Positions 48,320-61,154 of a DNA stretch of 64,000 bases are shown piece by piece. The stretch lies in the NCBI GenBank assembly GCA_036362985.1, contig JAYGXS010000001.1, positions 37,518,484 through 37,582,483 of the forward strand, in the 5' to 3' direction. The notes beneath the pieces are model-generated. The model ran no database searches, was not told the origin of the DNA, and saw only the letters and a program-made list of their open reading frames with translations. Position 1 is the stretch's first letter. Each line of letters opens with the position of its first letter. This DNA is from Ligula intestinalis. Lineage: Eukaryota > Platyhelminthes > Cestoda > Diphyllobothriidea > Diphyllobothriidae. A program made the position numbers and the translations under genes.

Positions 48320-48615
48320 AGACAATGAGCTCATGGCTCAATGACTAGGGCGTTTGACTCTGATTAAAAAGGTCGCAAATACGAGGCTCGGGCGGAGCAC
48401 CATTTGGAGCTGGGTATAACCGACTGACGACGGCTAATAAACTAGAAATGGCCATTCCAGTCTCCGTTGTCTTTGCCAGTACTACTATCTGATTAAACTA
48501 TCAGTTGCTATGGTTGTCAGGGTCTCTGTTGAGGCTCAAGGCAGAGCAGAACAGATGAGCTTCATTCGTGGTCGGTGAACGTGCACCAATGAGTATCTTA
48601 ACAGATTATGTTGCC
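48320..48615 (+). mobile_element. tRNA-derived SINE, most complete copy
   Basis: Head: GACAATGAGCTCATGGCTCA, with the A-box-like GGCTCAATGACTAGGG. A B-box-like GGTCGCAAATACGAGGC follows about 35 bases later. The body then contains GAGCTGGGTATAACCGACTG, the ACGACGGCTAATAAACTAGAAATGG block and, near the end, GGCTCAAGGCAGAGCAGAACAGATG. Spacing of the two boxes fits a polymerase III promoter derived from a tRNA. Confidence 0.85.
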
Positions 48616-49484
48616 AGGAAGTCACTTCGCTTATTACTATATTGTGAGCCGGAGAACTAAGACTCAAGCAGTTCACGGCTCGCGCAGTTGTCAGCCCTTG
48701 CAAGCATTTTGGCCGTGTTAAACTTGAAAATGAGACCAAGTCCCGCAAAATGAGCCACGACCTGAGGGCTAACGTCCTTCCACCTCATTGCTGCCGTATG
48801 TACGGTCATCCAGGTGTGGAGTAGACTCATGGTTTATCCGACGAAGTATCCTGCATGCAAATAAATATTATAGTTCTACGCAAGTAACTGTTTTCGAATC
48901 AAAAAAGCATTTCAAAATTTAGGTAAACCTATCACGGGATGGCATATCTGCCGCACTTTCTTACAAGGTCAAGAGTAGGCAAAAGTCAAATGTCATGCTC
49001 TTTTTGGGTTGCCTTTTTAACGATGACATTTTGTCCAAGGTTTTTTCTGAACAGTGAGATGAGTTACTTTCAAAACATTCAGTGAGGTCTGCAAATCATT
49101 CGCATCTTTACCAAGACTTTTTACGCAAATAATCAATCTCAAATCAGCTATGAGATGTAATTAGCTCCGATGACGTAAGATGATGAAAATATTTTTGGGG
49201 GAACAGAACTTAAACTAACAAATTTTAGTGCCTTTGCAATAAACTTCAAGAAAACGGGTGCTTCAATTCTCAGGCATATAACTTGGTAGTTTGCTTCTCA
49301 AACACCAATGTGAGTAACTAAAGTGCTTTGTAACTATACAAGAACATAGACCATTTTAAAATTTCAGAACAGGCCATACTACAAAAAGAACCCCCTCTTG
49401 TTGCTCTTTCGCGTATAACACAAGACATTTGCGACCTTTTGCCTATAAACAAGTATTTCTGTAACAATGTATTACCGACGAAGA

Positions 49485-49680
49485 CAGGGAACATCCACAA
49501 AGGCCTTTTCTGGCTTATTTACCGTCATTAGGTGGTGATACCCCAACTTCAGTGTAGCAGCGGAACTTGTCGCCACACTCGAGTTTCGGACTCGCGTCTC
49601 TTCGGTTAGGGGCAAACTGAGCGGTTGCAGGATGTATCCACCCTGCTTGGGGTACCAAGATCTCACAATAAGGCATCAAC
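49485..49680 (-). mobile_element. Degenerate SINE copy
   Basis: The minus strand carries ATGACGGTAAATAAGCCAG followed by AAAAGGCC, the body block of the 46-48 kb SINEs. The upstream part has a poor B-box-like sequence. This is the weakest member of the cluster. Confidence 0.5.
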
Positions 49681-51089
49681 CAGGACGGATACATTCTCAA
49701 AAAGATCGGTATACAGTTACCCACTAGGCATTTCTGTGTTTATTTTACTTGCTCCTTTCTAAACGGCGAGGCACCTCTTTCTGTATTCTCTAAAGGAAAT
49801 GAAAAGTTTCCTCCCAGAATTAAAATAAACATGGGTTGGGCTTTTTGCTTTACATGTGAAGTCTTATAGAAACCAATCAAAAATAATTTTCTTATATTCA
49901 TGCAGTAGCAATTCCCCTGTTCCATTTATTTATACCTGAAAAGGATACTCTTCATTTTCTAAAAAAAAACTAGCTGTCGCGGGATTTTTTTGGGCCGTGA
50001 AATGCTCGCTCAGATAGCGTCAGAAATATTCACTTATCTTTTCTCCTTATAACCTAGTCCACATTAAGTGTAAGCTCTTACGGGTCTTAAAGAGCAACAT
50101 TTAAATAACAGGGACGAGTGTATGATTTTCCTTACATTGAAAATATAAACTTTAATACGGCCGAGCCTAAGCAAAACTTTAACGTTCGATTGGATCTATA
50201 ATTATTCGGGTATCTAAACACTTTTGAAGCCGAAAAATACTGCTTTTCGATGTTATTGTTTTTACCAAATTAGTGTAAGAAAATAAATGTTCGTGCATTT
50301 TTCCATAAAATATATTTGAAGTCATAAGGGCAATGGAATTCGGTTGAAAATCATATGGTCGATGTAGCCATTTTGATCGACTGTAATGCAATATTTTTGG
50401 GATTTGATGCACCGCGATTAGTATTACAGTCCGGCCTTAGTAGTTCTTATGAATGAAAAAGGCAGGCCTAATTGTGCCCACGATTTCATGAGATTGCCAC
50501 GTACACTAGTTAAGTGAAATATTGAGGTCGAATGAATTTCACAGAGCCAAGTACAGAAGCAATGGCGAGACAAATTATGACGCAAAGGGTCTTCTAAGGA
50601 AAACACATCGTGCTAGTCAATGCCGATATATATCAGCAGCCAACATACTGAAAATCGGTTATTGTGCAAGGCAAAAATTGTCTTAAAGTCTGCGTTTACT
50701 GGCTTTATACACCTTAGCAGAGATTGTCCATCTAATTTAAAAACCTTTGAGCTAACTGAGCTCATTCAAAAAATAGCAAAGGCTTGTCTATTGTTTTCCA
50801 ATTAATGATAACTTTTTAGCATTTGTTATGGAAATTTGGAGATTTTGCATTTGTATTACTTTCTTTGGGGAAAAAAATTTGCTTAAAATAGCTCAAAGGT
50901 TGGTTGTCACAGATTTAAAAATCTAAATTTTAACTTATTGCAGTTTTGGCAACCACACAAACGCATGACGGCGCACTGTGAGCTATGCTAGATAAATTGA
51001 GGCTTTGAACGGGTTTGGAAAATGAATATTTTTTAAAGATAATATGATAAGCAGATGTTTAGCTACAAGTAATTTGTATTTAAATAAAC
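49681..51089. other. Intergenic, AT-rich, nothing recognised
   Basis: Short frames without known domains; no repeat shared with other parts of the window before the start of the 1.6-kb repeat at 51090. Confidence 0.45.
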
Positions 51090-52690
51090 AGTTCTGCGAA
51101 TCCTGCAAACAAATTTCCGGACGATATTTAAATGGGTAGTTAAGCGTATATCTAAAAAAGTTATTTAGATCAACTGAGTGGATTTATTAATAAGAACGGC
51201 TTTGGATTGGAAAACTGCCCTACTATTTGATGTTATTGGGGAAATAGGCTTTCATTTCTGCTAAATCATGAGTATGTTTACATAAAAGGTATTCCATATG
51301 CTAAAAGAAAAGACAGGACAAAACTTTCGTCTTATATACATTGTGCTGTGAAAGAATTCCATAATTAGTAAAAAAGGTCGAATATTAATCCCTTCCAGTG
51401 CTGGAAAATTTTGTGCGAGATCAATCAAATGAAACTAAAGCGAAGTTTAAGGAATCGTATTTATTTTCTGAAACAAGCAGTGATAGAAGTTTAAAAAATT
51501 ATATTTAGCTATTCTATGAAGTTTTTTGCACTTAATGCAGTAAAATGTTTTTGTCACGTTTTGTTTGAACATTACCCCTGACCTTGCACACAACCAAACT
51601 TTGCCATACATGTTACCGCAAGGGGGAATTAAAGAAGGTTTTTTTATGTCAGTCAGTTAAAAATATAGTTTTTTTTGAACAATACGTTCCGTTCAAGCGT
51701 CATTTAGATACAGAACAGACAGAAGAATAATAAGTTTTTTTAAAAAATTGTCATATAAGTAGCCTGTTTTTCTGCATTCTCACATTTATTACGGATCTTG
51801 AAATAAATCTACTAAAGCGAAAAATAATCCGTTATCAATAGAAATGTGTGTTCTTTCATCTCCAATCAAATTTAATCATTTTTCTTCATGAAAAATTAAA
51901 GAAATTGTCAAAAGTCCCCGATTTCTCTGTGAGATTATCTTAAAAAAGTTAATATACGCAGAATTTTGTTAGCTAAATATGTTATAAAAGCACTTTTTAA
52001 AGAGGAAACCTATAATGGAACATTTTTTAAATTAATCTTAGGAATAACAATATGCGTGGTATCTAGCAGACATGTTGCATGCTCGAAAATGTGGTTTGCT
52101 GTTTTGAAGAATTTCCACATTTGATGAAAATAGCTACCTACATAGGAAATAATATTTAAAAGCTCAATCTTTAGAAAATGCTTTTTAGTTATATCTTATT
52201 TTAAAGGGTTTGATGTAAATTTCGAACAAATGGACAATCAGTAAACTGATCAATGAATACACCGAAAACAACCGAAATGAAGAAAGCATTTATTCAACGA
52301 TATTCAATAACTACGTATTTAATCATTCTCCCGCATACAAAATATTTTGACTGAAGGCAAGTTCTTTTTGTATAAAAAAAGAAGTTGTTTCAAGTTTTAT
52401 GCTTAACAAACGATCTAAATTTATTTTTCTAATTTATAGCTGTTTTTGAAATTAGCACAAGCTGGGAATTATCGAGAAAATTTTATTTTTCTTAACAAAC
52501 ACCTAATACTTCATATACTTCTTTTAAGTACTTCTTACGTCGAATGTTGCTCATTTTTATTTATAAATTTTCGTAAATGCGTTCCCGCTGGTATGTGAAA
52601 AATTATCAAACATTTTAAAATTAAGGAAATTCGCTTGCAGTACTCGCAGAAATGTATGTTTCATAGAGAACTCTCCAATTGTTAAAGTTA
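51090..52690 (+). repeat. Unidentified AT-rich repeat of about 1.6 kb, copy 2
   Basis: It is collinear with 27815-29390 in the same orientation and equally free of long frames. The best conserved part is 52040-52124, where about 81 of 85 bases match 28736-28820. Flanking DNA on either side is unrelated between the copies, so the endpoints are real boundaries to within some tens of bases. Confidence 0.8.
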
Positions 52691-53305
52691 TTGTAAAAAT
52701 AATTGGCCATTTGTTTGCCACAGGATTATTAGGAAGTTATAGCCGACATCAAACCCGACATAAATAAACCACCACTTAAAAATTTACCAGACAATTTGCA
52801 TAATTTCCTAACAGGATATTTTCCGTAACTGATCCCACATGAACGCCGCCTATGAATTACATATTACTCCCCAATGTCCCCCGCTGGCCGCCAATGCTAG
52901 GTTCTTGTCGATATTTACACCAGATGACTAATCATTGTCGAATTACTAAACCTCAACTGTTTGTCCTTCATATTTTGGTAAAGATAACGTGGGAAAGTAA
53001 GCAAATTAAATGAATTAAAGTAAAATGTACAATGCACAAATTACATGCGAATGCAAAAGATATGGATCAAGGAAGATTGGGAATGATGATGATAGCATGA
53101 AGTAAATCTTTACAGCTATGCCGACTGGGATGTTAAACCTACAGTGATACAGTTTTCTTCTGTAGTCAGAGTCAATAAGAAGGTCTGCTGGAGAGATAAA
53201 TTTTTTTCTGCAGGCTGATGTTTTTTCGAAAGTTTGTAGAGAAAAGCCTCATCTCAGAAAAAATTGAGAGGAGGAAAATGTGAAAACGCTTCTGCAGATC
53301 ACTTT
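52691..53305. other. Intergenic; probably includes the 3' untranslated region of the second USP
   Basis: AT-rich DNA lying downstream of the minus-strand USP stop. No exact AATAAA is seen on the minus strand close to the stop. No other feature recognised. Confidence 0.4.
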
Positions 53306-53815
53306 TTAGTACAAGCTGAATCTTCGTACTCCCTTGACCTCCGCCTTCTCCGCCTGTGTCGAGGGCACAACGGTGACCGGAATTGGTGAGTGGTGCACGA
53401 CGTAGTTGCTAACGCTGCCCAGAAGAGATCGTCCAATGGCGTTGAGACCACGACTACCGAGGATGATGTGATCCGCCTGTCTTTCTTCCGCCGCCTTCAG
53501 AATAGAAACGCCCGGCTTGGGGTCTACGTGCACAAAGGCCTTAGACTCTAGGTCGTGTTCCTTGGCCCAGGACATATAGCGTTGACCCAGCAGTTTGCCG
53601 GCTTCCACACTCTCCTGCATGGACTTTGTCATGCCCCCCACCAATTCACGGGAATTGTCCTTGGTTACACTGACTGCAGGCGAAGAAAAGGTGGGTTCGA
53701 TGATATGGACAAATATAAGGATGTCATCATCCTGCTTCATGTGCTCCAGGTAGTAACGGGCGGCATGTTTGCAACTATCGCTGCCGTCGATGGGTAGAAG
53801 ATAACGTCGTGGCAT
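53306..53815 (-). CDS. Universal stress protein (USP domain, ATP-binding type), paralogue 2
   Basis: A 169-residue single-exon USP beginning at the ATG 53815-53813. Residues 5-12 (YLLPIDGS) form the first strand with the conserved Asp, and 34-40 (IFVHIIE) the second. Residues 93-98 (AFVHVD) match HVD in paralogue 1. Residues 120-134 give the complete G-2x-G-9x-G-S motif (GSRG, then GS in LLGSVSNYVVHH). The final strand is IPVTVVPS. It differs from paralogue 1 by a C-terminal tail of about 18 residues rich in charged residues (EKAEVKGVRRFSLY). It is probably a cytosolic ATP-binding stress protein; its partner and substrate are unknown. It points toward paralogue 1 across about 34 kb, so a simple recent tandem duplication is unlikely. 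Confidence 0.95.
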   Translation of the reverse strand: MPRRYLLPIDGSDSCKHAARYYLEHMKQDDDILIFVHIIEPTFSSPAVSVTKDNSRELVGGMTKSMQESVEAGKLLGQRYMSWAKEHDLESKAFVHVDPKPGVSILKAAEERQADHIILGSRGLNAIGRSLLGSVSNYVVHHSPIPVTVVPSTQAEKAEVKGVRRFSLY

Positions 53816-54410
53816 TCTCCTCTCTAGGCTGTGCTGATTGCTATACTAACAGCTGGTACAGCTGGTTTTCTAGTTAATACAGCACCCGCCTACTTACCTT
53901 AAGGGTGGCAGAACACTGTGAGGTGCCTTCTCAGCTGATTATCCAATTGGCACGCGACGGTCGCCAGTGGTCACCAGTGACGCTTACCTTTCCACCATCT
54001 TACTGCGCCCATTGTGATCTTTCGCTGGCACGCAACAGCGGGTTTATCTTAATGCTAGCTTTCACAGAACACACACATACACACGCTGTGTCTACTCTAG
54101 CTACAGAGAGTATGCTGCCCTTCGTTAGCCTACTGTAGATGCCTAAGTAAATAACTATGGAGCTAAATGCTTGACTCACAACATGAGCCGAGTGCAATAA
54201 CAGCGCTTCTTAAGAAATTTACTCCGTGGATGAAGTCAAGTTAGGTATCACTCGACTAGTTCCAAAATTCAACAGTCATAAATAATAACGATAGAAACTT
54301 ACTCTGGGTCCCAAACCAGCCCGCGAAAGCCCAAACTTTCTGCAATACAGAACCGGGTGAAATGAAGAGCATACAGTCTGGGCAACGCAAAAGGTAAGGA
54401 AATACAAATA
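53816..54410. other. Upstream region of the second USP gene
   Basis: A CCAAT motif reads on the minus strand near 53943-53950. A strong splice-donor-like AAGGTAAGTA lies on the minus strand at 53900-53891, which could belong to a short 5' leader intron, but no convincing acceptor can be fixed. No TATA box is assigned. Confidence 0.3.
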
Positions 54411-55087
54411 GGAAGATTGCAAAAACAGCAGAATTTAATGGAATCTTAAATTTCGCGAGTACTCATCAGCTGCGTCCTCTCGCTGCATAAAATGAGTAGC
54501 CAATGACAGAATACAACAATTCAATTCATACAGAAGAGGTCATAGAAACAGGTCAGGCAGTTCAATTAGTAAATTGGGCTCATTAGTCTTATTAGTATCG
54601 TAAGTAAATTAAGCATTGTGGACTGTGAGATTGGGGAAAAAGCGTTAAGACGAAAAACGCGGGCAGAGGGAAGTGTGAATCAGAAAGCCGGATGTTACCA
54701 GGGCAAAGCAAGGTTAACAATATGCTCCATGCTATATACGACGGTCAAAACCTGACCTATGTAAACAGCTGGAGCATGTTGTGAACCTTGGTTTGCCCTG
54801 ATAACATCCAGCTCCCTGATTCACACCTCCCTCCGCCCGAATTTTTGCTGTTACGTTTTTTCCCTTATCTTGTTGTCCACAATGCTTAATTTACTTACGT
54901 TTCTTATTAAAATTATTAGCCCAATTTAATAATTTTCCTTCCTGACCTGTTTCTATGACCTCATTTGTATGAATTCAATTGTTGTTTTCTGTCATTCGTT
55001 ACTCACTTTTTGCAGCGAGAGGACGCAACTGATGAGCACACACGAAAGTTATAGTTTCATTAAATTCTGCTGTATACACAATCTTCC
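54411..55087 (+). mobile_element. Truncated Penelope-like element (lineage P2) forming a large hairpin
   Basis: The arms 54411-54728 and 54771-55087 are inverted copies, about 318 bp each, around a 42-bp loop. The loop and the start of the right arm encode the last residues of the P2 ORF (YIRRSKPDLCKQLEHVVNL, stop at 54799). The rest of the right arm is the P2 3' untranslated end, also seen at 1181-1453. The element therefore keeps about 25 codons plus its 3' end, preceded by an inverted copy of that same end. Both outer termini are GAAGATTG/CAATCTTC. No clear target-site duplication was found. Confidence 0.85.
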
Positions 55088-58000
55088 AGTTTTCACCTGG
55101 AAAAAGATGCTTCAAGTTTCGGAAATAAATACAAATAAAAAAGTTAATAAAAGTTATAAATTAAAAATAATTATGCAAATGATATAATTTTTGTCAGCAA
55201 AATGTGCGCCGTAATTGAAATGTGCAATTGTGCAAATAATGGGAAGTAACAGAGTTAAAAAATAACTAAATAAAACTAAGAACAACTAACTAACTAAGCA
55301 AGTTTAAGTAAGATTAACTCACTTAACCAAAAATAATCCTAAAATAAAATAATGATAATTAGAGTAAAAATGAACTGAAAACAAAACTGAAAATTGAACT
55401 TCAATAGAAATAAGTTAGATTGGGGCCAAAGAAAATAAACTTATTTAAATTTATTGTGCATGTAAATTAAAGGTGTGCGTGGTGCTTTGCGCCGGGTACT
55501 ATACTTGTGTTACCCCAGAACGGTTAAGTGGACCACAGGTAAGTTTAAATAGACGACCTCTCTTGAGGTTAATTTGGTTATCCTCCGGTTATTTTTGAAA
55601 TTCGACAGTGATATATAATACCATGATGCTCGAAGAAAATTATAAAAGCTTATCTGACTTTTATCGGCATGTGGTTAATCTCGCGGTAGTATTTAAAATA
55701 AGCTTTCTTAAAAAAATTAATCGAATATGAGAAAGCACGAGAAAATGACAGTTTGTTAGAAATACTAAACCTCACGGTTGGTACAAATTAATAAATTCGA
55801 ACGGGGAACTTTGAATAAAAGCCAGTTCCGTACAACGAAGGAGCTTACTTTGAGTTCGTTATATTTAAAATGATTATCTGCAAAGAGAAATTAAGTGGCT
55901 GACCAATTTGACAAACGCTACACTTATTTTATGGACAAACTTCGAACATTGTTGTAGGTAGTTTAAATATTCGAATAACTTACTGCAAAACAGAAATAAC
56001 TACTGAAACAACCTTTACAAAAATATTTTGTCTAAAGCTTGATAAATAAAAAAGGCAGAAGATTATTGTGGTGGATAATTAAAAGGAAATATGAGTTAAT
56101 GCAATGATTTTAGAAGAAAATGAAGCTAAACGCAAATTTTCGCTACTCTGCGTTTTGCCGTTTGTTATAAAGCCCAGACCAGCTCTTAGAATATGGTATT
56201 CTATTTAAAGAGAGTTAAAACCCTCGAAGTTATATTAACATCCCGGTAGGATTAAGTACGCATGGTTACTGGACCGAAACTTATTCAGGGTTTTAAAACG
56301 TACTTTTGGAACTCCTAATACAAATTATATTATAGAATTATACAAGGGATAATCTGAGAGCCGTCCCATAGAATACGGTAATTTCTAAATAACTAGGACA
56401 GTCAAGTCTGATTTGAAGCCTCATATTGCTCGTACAATTTACTTGACAAGTTAACACGTAATTTCTGAAGGAAAAGCAACACGTTTTTAAAGATGTTGAG
56501 TTTGTATGGTCTAATAATATCTTTTAAGCGCACTAATAAATCTGAAATGTTAACTTATGCAATCTCCCGGGAAAAATCGCAAATATTTGCACGAGGCATA
56601 TTTGCCATGTTCATTAATGTAGTATAAAGTCAGCATGACGAATCATGTATGGAAACCTCAGCTCCGGGGCTTTTGCTTCTTTAATTGATAGGATAAAGGC
56701 ATAAGGTGGTTAATCAGCGAAAGAGAAACAGAAGGCAAACTACTGAAACGACCATTTTCCTGCATTTTACTTCTGTTCCCCAAAAAATATGTCTATACAA
56801 TGTTCCATTTGTTATATTTTTGTAAATTCTACGACAATTCTGATAGTTCAAGTCTAATAGCAGGATCCTTGGCAACCTGATGCGAGATCTCTTGCACTTT
56901 ATGGATAGGTGAATATAAATTTACGCTACCAAATACAAATGCCAGTTGGGAGTAAAGAAGTGTCCAAATAATATGATATACACTTCCGGCCAAACATCAA
57001 AGCAGTCACTCAGCCAATCCGAATAAGTTTTTTTTCATGGTGTTCAATTCATAGATTGATGGGCAATCATCAATTATTTTACGAAATGTCCCCATTCAGT
57101 TGTGCCTTAAGGCTCAATCTAGAGCTACCGTAGTACGCAGAAAACAGTTAATGTATCCGATGCAACAGAAAAGACAATGAGCCCGGCGCTCACTTAGGAG
57201 GATTCAATGGCAAAACAATATGGCATCGAGGCTCAGCTACTGCAAGCCTGATTTTACGTAAAATCTGCTGACCACGGTAATTCTGCCAGAAACCACGCAC
57301 TCGGTATCATCTGCCCTTAGCAGTAAGCGCTCTCTTTTTTCACAGAAATAATATCTGCGTAAAAGGGGACGTTCAAGTGTTTAAAAAATAGAAATGAACA
57401 AGTATATCCTGGCACGACTTGAAGCCTTGTCGGAGAACATTTTTGGATTGTTGAAAACAGATTGGAAGAATGTCACAAGGAAGAAGACTGAGATGGAGAC
57501 ATTAATTGCCTTAGCCATTTTTAATTGGCCAACCATTTGGTCACTGAAACGGGCACCGTGGCTTTTTCTGTATGATTATTCATCATACATTAATAGTGTT
57601 AGGCCTAACGCTATGAGAAAAGCGTTTCGATTCCAGTTCCGGCTTATGCAGTTCAGAGGCTGGGGTATAGGGTTGCATGAACGTGGCCAGTAGACCATCT
57701 TTTTTCGGTGCTGTGTAACAGATGAAAGCCAAAGAAAAATTGCGCAGTTTCAATCATTAAAAAAGAAATACTAATACATGCACTGTACCCAGCCTCGTTC
57801 ATGAAATGCACTCATTTTGATATTTATTGTATTACCTTGCATAATATATAGATATTATTGGACGTTTCTGAAGAAATAATCTCAAATTCTTTTTTGTACG
57901 TTCACATATGCGATTTTTATGCAAATGTTTATCATGTTTTCTTGTCAAGATTTGGTCGAAATAAACTTTATATGCCTGACACCTATTCCCATTTATCATC

Positions 58001-60934
58001 GCCATTTACCATTTAAATGAATTAAAACGCTTTCGCAATTGATCAGCAGGAGACTGCCTCGACTTGAAATGGAGTTTACGAGTTGAGGAAGTAAATGAAT
58101 TATAACAAAGCCTTTTAGTTTTTTTTCCGGATGAAACGCACACTTTGACCGCTAAAAGTTCTTAACGTGTATTTGATGCAGATAAGACCCAAAGGCCGTC
58201 CCACTTATCGAAGTAGTCTTTAAAGGGAATTTAGAAGTGCTTAAATGCTTTAGAGGAAGTTTACTCGGTAGGTGTTTTTTTAAGCTACGCATATATTCCT
58301 GTAGGGGTTTCAAAAGGTTTCCACATTTTGACTTTCTACATAAAACTCAATAATATCAGATTGGAGAAATAAAGGGGTCTGGCCTGGTAACTTAAGAAAT
58401 AAGACAGGATCATCGAAACAGGTTTTTTTTAACGCTGACGTTTTGGTGGACTTGGTTGGCTCCCCATCGTCAAAATTTATCGAACAGAGATAACAACATG
58501 CCACTTCAAATATGTGTTAAACCACCCCCTTAAAATTCGATTTTCACATTTCATGAGATAGGTAATCTACCATAAAATGAAAAAATGCACTAAGTGAATA
58601 CCGTCGATGTTGTTGCTGCCTGTTATTTACTCTTCAACCGTGTGTCAACTTATAAGCCACAGTTTTCCTGACTTTAGAAACGGTAACATGTTGCGCGATT
58701 CGTTCGGTAAAAAATAAGCTCATTATTTATTACTTATATTGCGATTTAATTAACAATTTAAACATTTGATAGGAAACGTGTACGATTCGGCCTGAGTGGG
58801 ACTACGCGGTTTGACAACATATCTGTCCTCTTCCGACATCTGACCAGCGACACACTATCTTGAAAAAAAAATTAATAAAAGTAATCGTTGCTCTATATGA
58901 AACATTTTTCACAGATTTATAATTAAAAGCTAGACAGTTTTCGGTAAGAACATTACCCATTTATCTTAAAAGATAGAAAAAACATTTTTTTCTCATAAAC
59001 GATGTTTCATATTTGTTAACTAAAAATTTTCACATGCATGTATGCAGCATATGTGTATTTTCGGCCACTATCGGGCAAATTAAAAGAATGAATATTGTAG
59101 GAGTGTGATTTTTAAATAAGAATAAACGAAATTCCTGCTGGCAAGTAGTTTTGCTCCGAGGGTGTGTTTGAGAGCATTTGTTATCCTGGCTTATTATATA
59201 AAATTTAGACTTCACAAAAATTTGCATAAGGATAAAAAATACAAATACGTGTAGATAAAGCTTAAGAACACAAGCTTTCGTGTACCTTAGTCAACTTCCT
59301 TCCATATATTTGGATCACAATCCGAAGCTGAAGGCAACTCTCCTTTAAACGTTGCTTCTGTACCTAGTAGACATGTGAAGTCAGTTGTTTACAATAAAGG
59401 GTGGGCTCTTGGCAGTTTAAGATAACATGATAAACTATATAAGTCTTTGTTTAAAGAAACGAAAAAACGCAGCAGGGTCAAATTCAGCCGGTTTGGAGAG
59501 TACATATATTTCTAACGAAAATTGGTGTCATTTATGAGCGTCGTCTGCACACACTTGGCGTTGTTGCAGGAAGTTCAGGGCAGCACTTGTCTGACTAATC
59601 TTCTGCCATGTGAGGAGGGCAACGGTTTTTCGGGACCACTAAAACTGTTTACGAAATATTCTAGGTTAAGAGATTGTTTAAAGTTTTGAAACATTGTCAT
59701 GTAGCTGAGAGTCTGTGCAGTACTTATTTTTACTGACTGAGAAATAATTTTTTATGAAAAAGTGGTCAAGCCTCTTCTCGTTCTCCTTTTTAAGAGCACC
59801 AAAAGGTCTGTTCGAACGCTCAAGTATGACTGCCCTAAGATAATTTTTACATGAGTCCTTTTTTCCTTTTCAAAGATCGGGAATCGATCCGGCTTTTGAA
59901 AACTTGCACTCCTTCACTGATCTTCTGAATGTCCACTCCAAATTGGTCCTTGACCTTAAACAGCGACACAGAGGTGTTTACAGAAGTGTTTTTTAGTTAT
60001 CCTGGATGTTAACTGATATTTATTTGGATCTTTTTTTTTTCACTGAAAAAAACAACCATGAGACGCAAAACTTTGGTCATGGTGTCTAGAATGAACAACC
60101 TCCATAGTAAGCAAGGTCACACTTCCACAAATAGAACTTTATTGTCAAAATAAGAAGTATAACTCCTAGAAACCATTCATTATCCCTTTAAATAACGAAA
60201 AAGAACTGTTGTGCTTGGTATCAGGTAACCTGTTGCCAGTTGCATTCAAGTTTATGTTTCTAAAACAAACACAATTTTGTCGTCAGAAATATAAATTTTT
60301 CTAATACCACTAACCAAATGTGATGATTTCTGCGGCAGTTGCTTCTTCAAAAGTTTTCGTTTCATAGGTAAAGAACTAGGTCTTCGATGACTGGAATCGT
60401 GGCTTGAATTTTCCGAGCTTTTAAACTCTTCCTAGGGTCCATCGTTAGACGTGCCCTATTCTCCATCTTCTTTATTTACACACATACCTGAGGATGTGGA
60501 CATTCACCTCAATTTCTGCTTTTTATTTCCTTTTGGTACTAAAAGAGTCCCTTCAGGCACTTTAATCGACCAATTTACCGGTAGAACTGTATAATCAGTT
60601 TGAATTTTCAGAACTAGAAAGTACGGGATTTATCATCTTCCACAACTGTGAAAAACTCAGGGGCCTCAGTAGGGTTCTAACTTACGACACCCAGAGTAAA
60701 TCTTGCGTAAAACTGAAGACGATTTCCTAGGCAATGAACTTAGAATTCAACGGAGGACCATAAAGTCTATTTTTTTTTTCTACTAACCCGCATAGTCAAT
60801 TTACTTAATTACCCTATAAATGTAAAGGCCTGATGAGAATTATCGAAAACAAACGTATGTTCGCCAATTCATCTATTTAAATAGTTTATTTTCTTCAAGG
60901 CTGAAAACACAGTGGCCTCAATTAGATTCTGACA
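55088..60934. other. Intergenic, AT-rich; one unrecognised 99-codon frame
   Basis: The first 350 bases are A-rich (AAATAAA and TTAAAAAT runs) and may be the landing site of the P2 element. The only frame of interest is 57394-57693 (+), 99 codons with an ATG start and ordinary composition but no domain I recognise. Everything else appears non-coding and I found no repeats shared with other regions. Confidence 0.45.
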
Positions 60935-61015
60935 CATGGTTCTAATGCAGGAGGCTTCACTTCAGTCAACACTCTAACCATCAGAGTTACCGGGCTCCAC
61001 TGCGATCCGTGGATT
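60935..61015 (-). mobile_element. Second tRNA-like SINE type, head fragment
   Basis: The minus strand reads GGAGCCCGGTAACTCTGATG then GTTAGAGTGTTGACTGAAG, resembling a tRNA 5' half with an A-box (TAACTCTGATGGTTAGAGTG). The expected B-box is poor (GCATTAGAACC). It differs from the SINE heads at 46-48 kb. Confidence 0.5.
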
Positions 61016-61154
61016 AAATCCAAGTTGGGTGATTTTACACACGTAGTTGGCTGCACTAAACTGATAGACAAAGCTGAATTTTCTGAATAAACAATTAAAA
61101 ATCCATCAGATTTTTTCAGGTTTATTTTGACTGATCTAAACAATTAATCTGCGC

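Noticed and set aside
53891..53900. Splice donor (AAGGTAAGTA on the minus strand) upstream of the second USP
   Set aside because: A good donor consensus, but no acceptor with a pyrimidine tract can be placed before the ATG, so a leader intron is not annotated.
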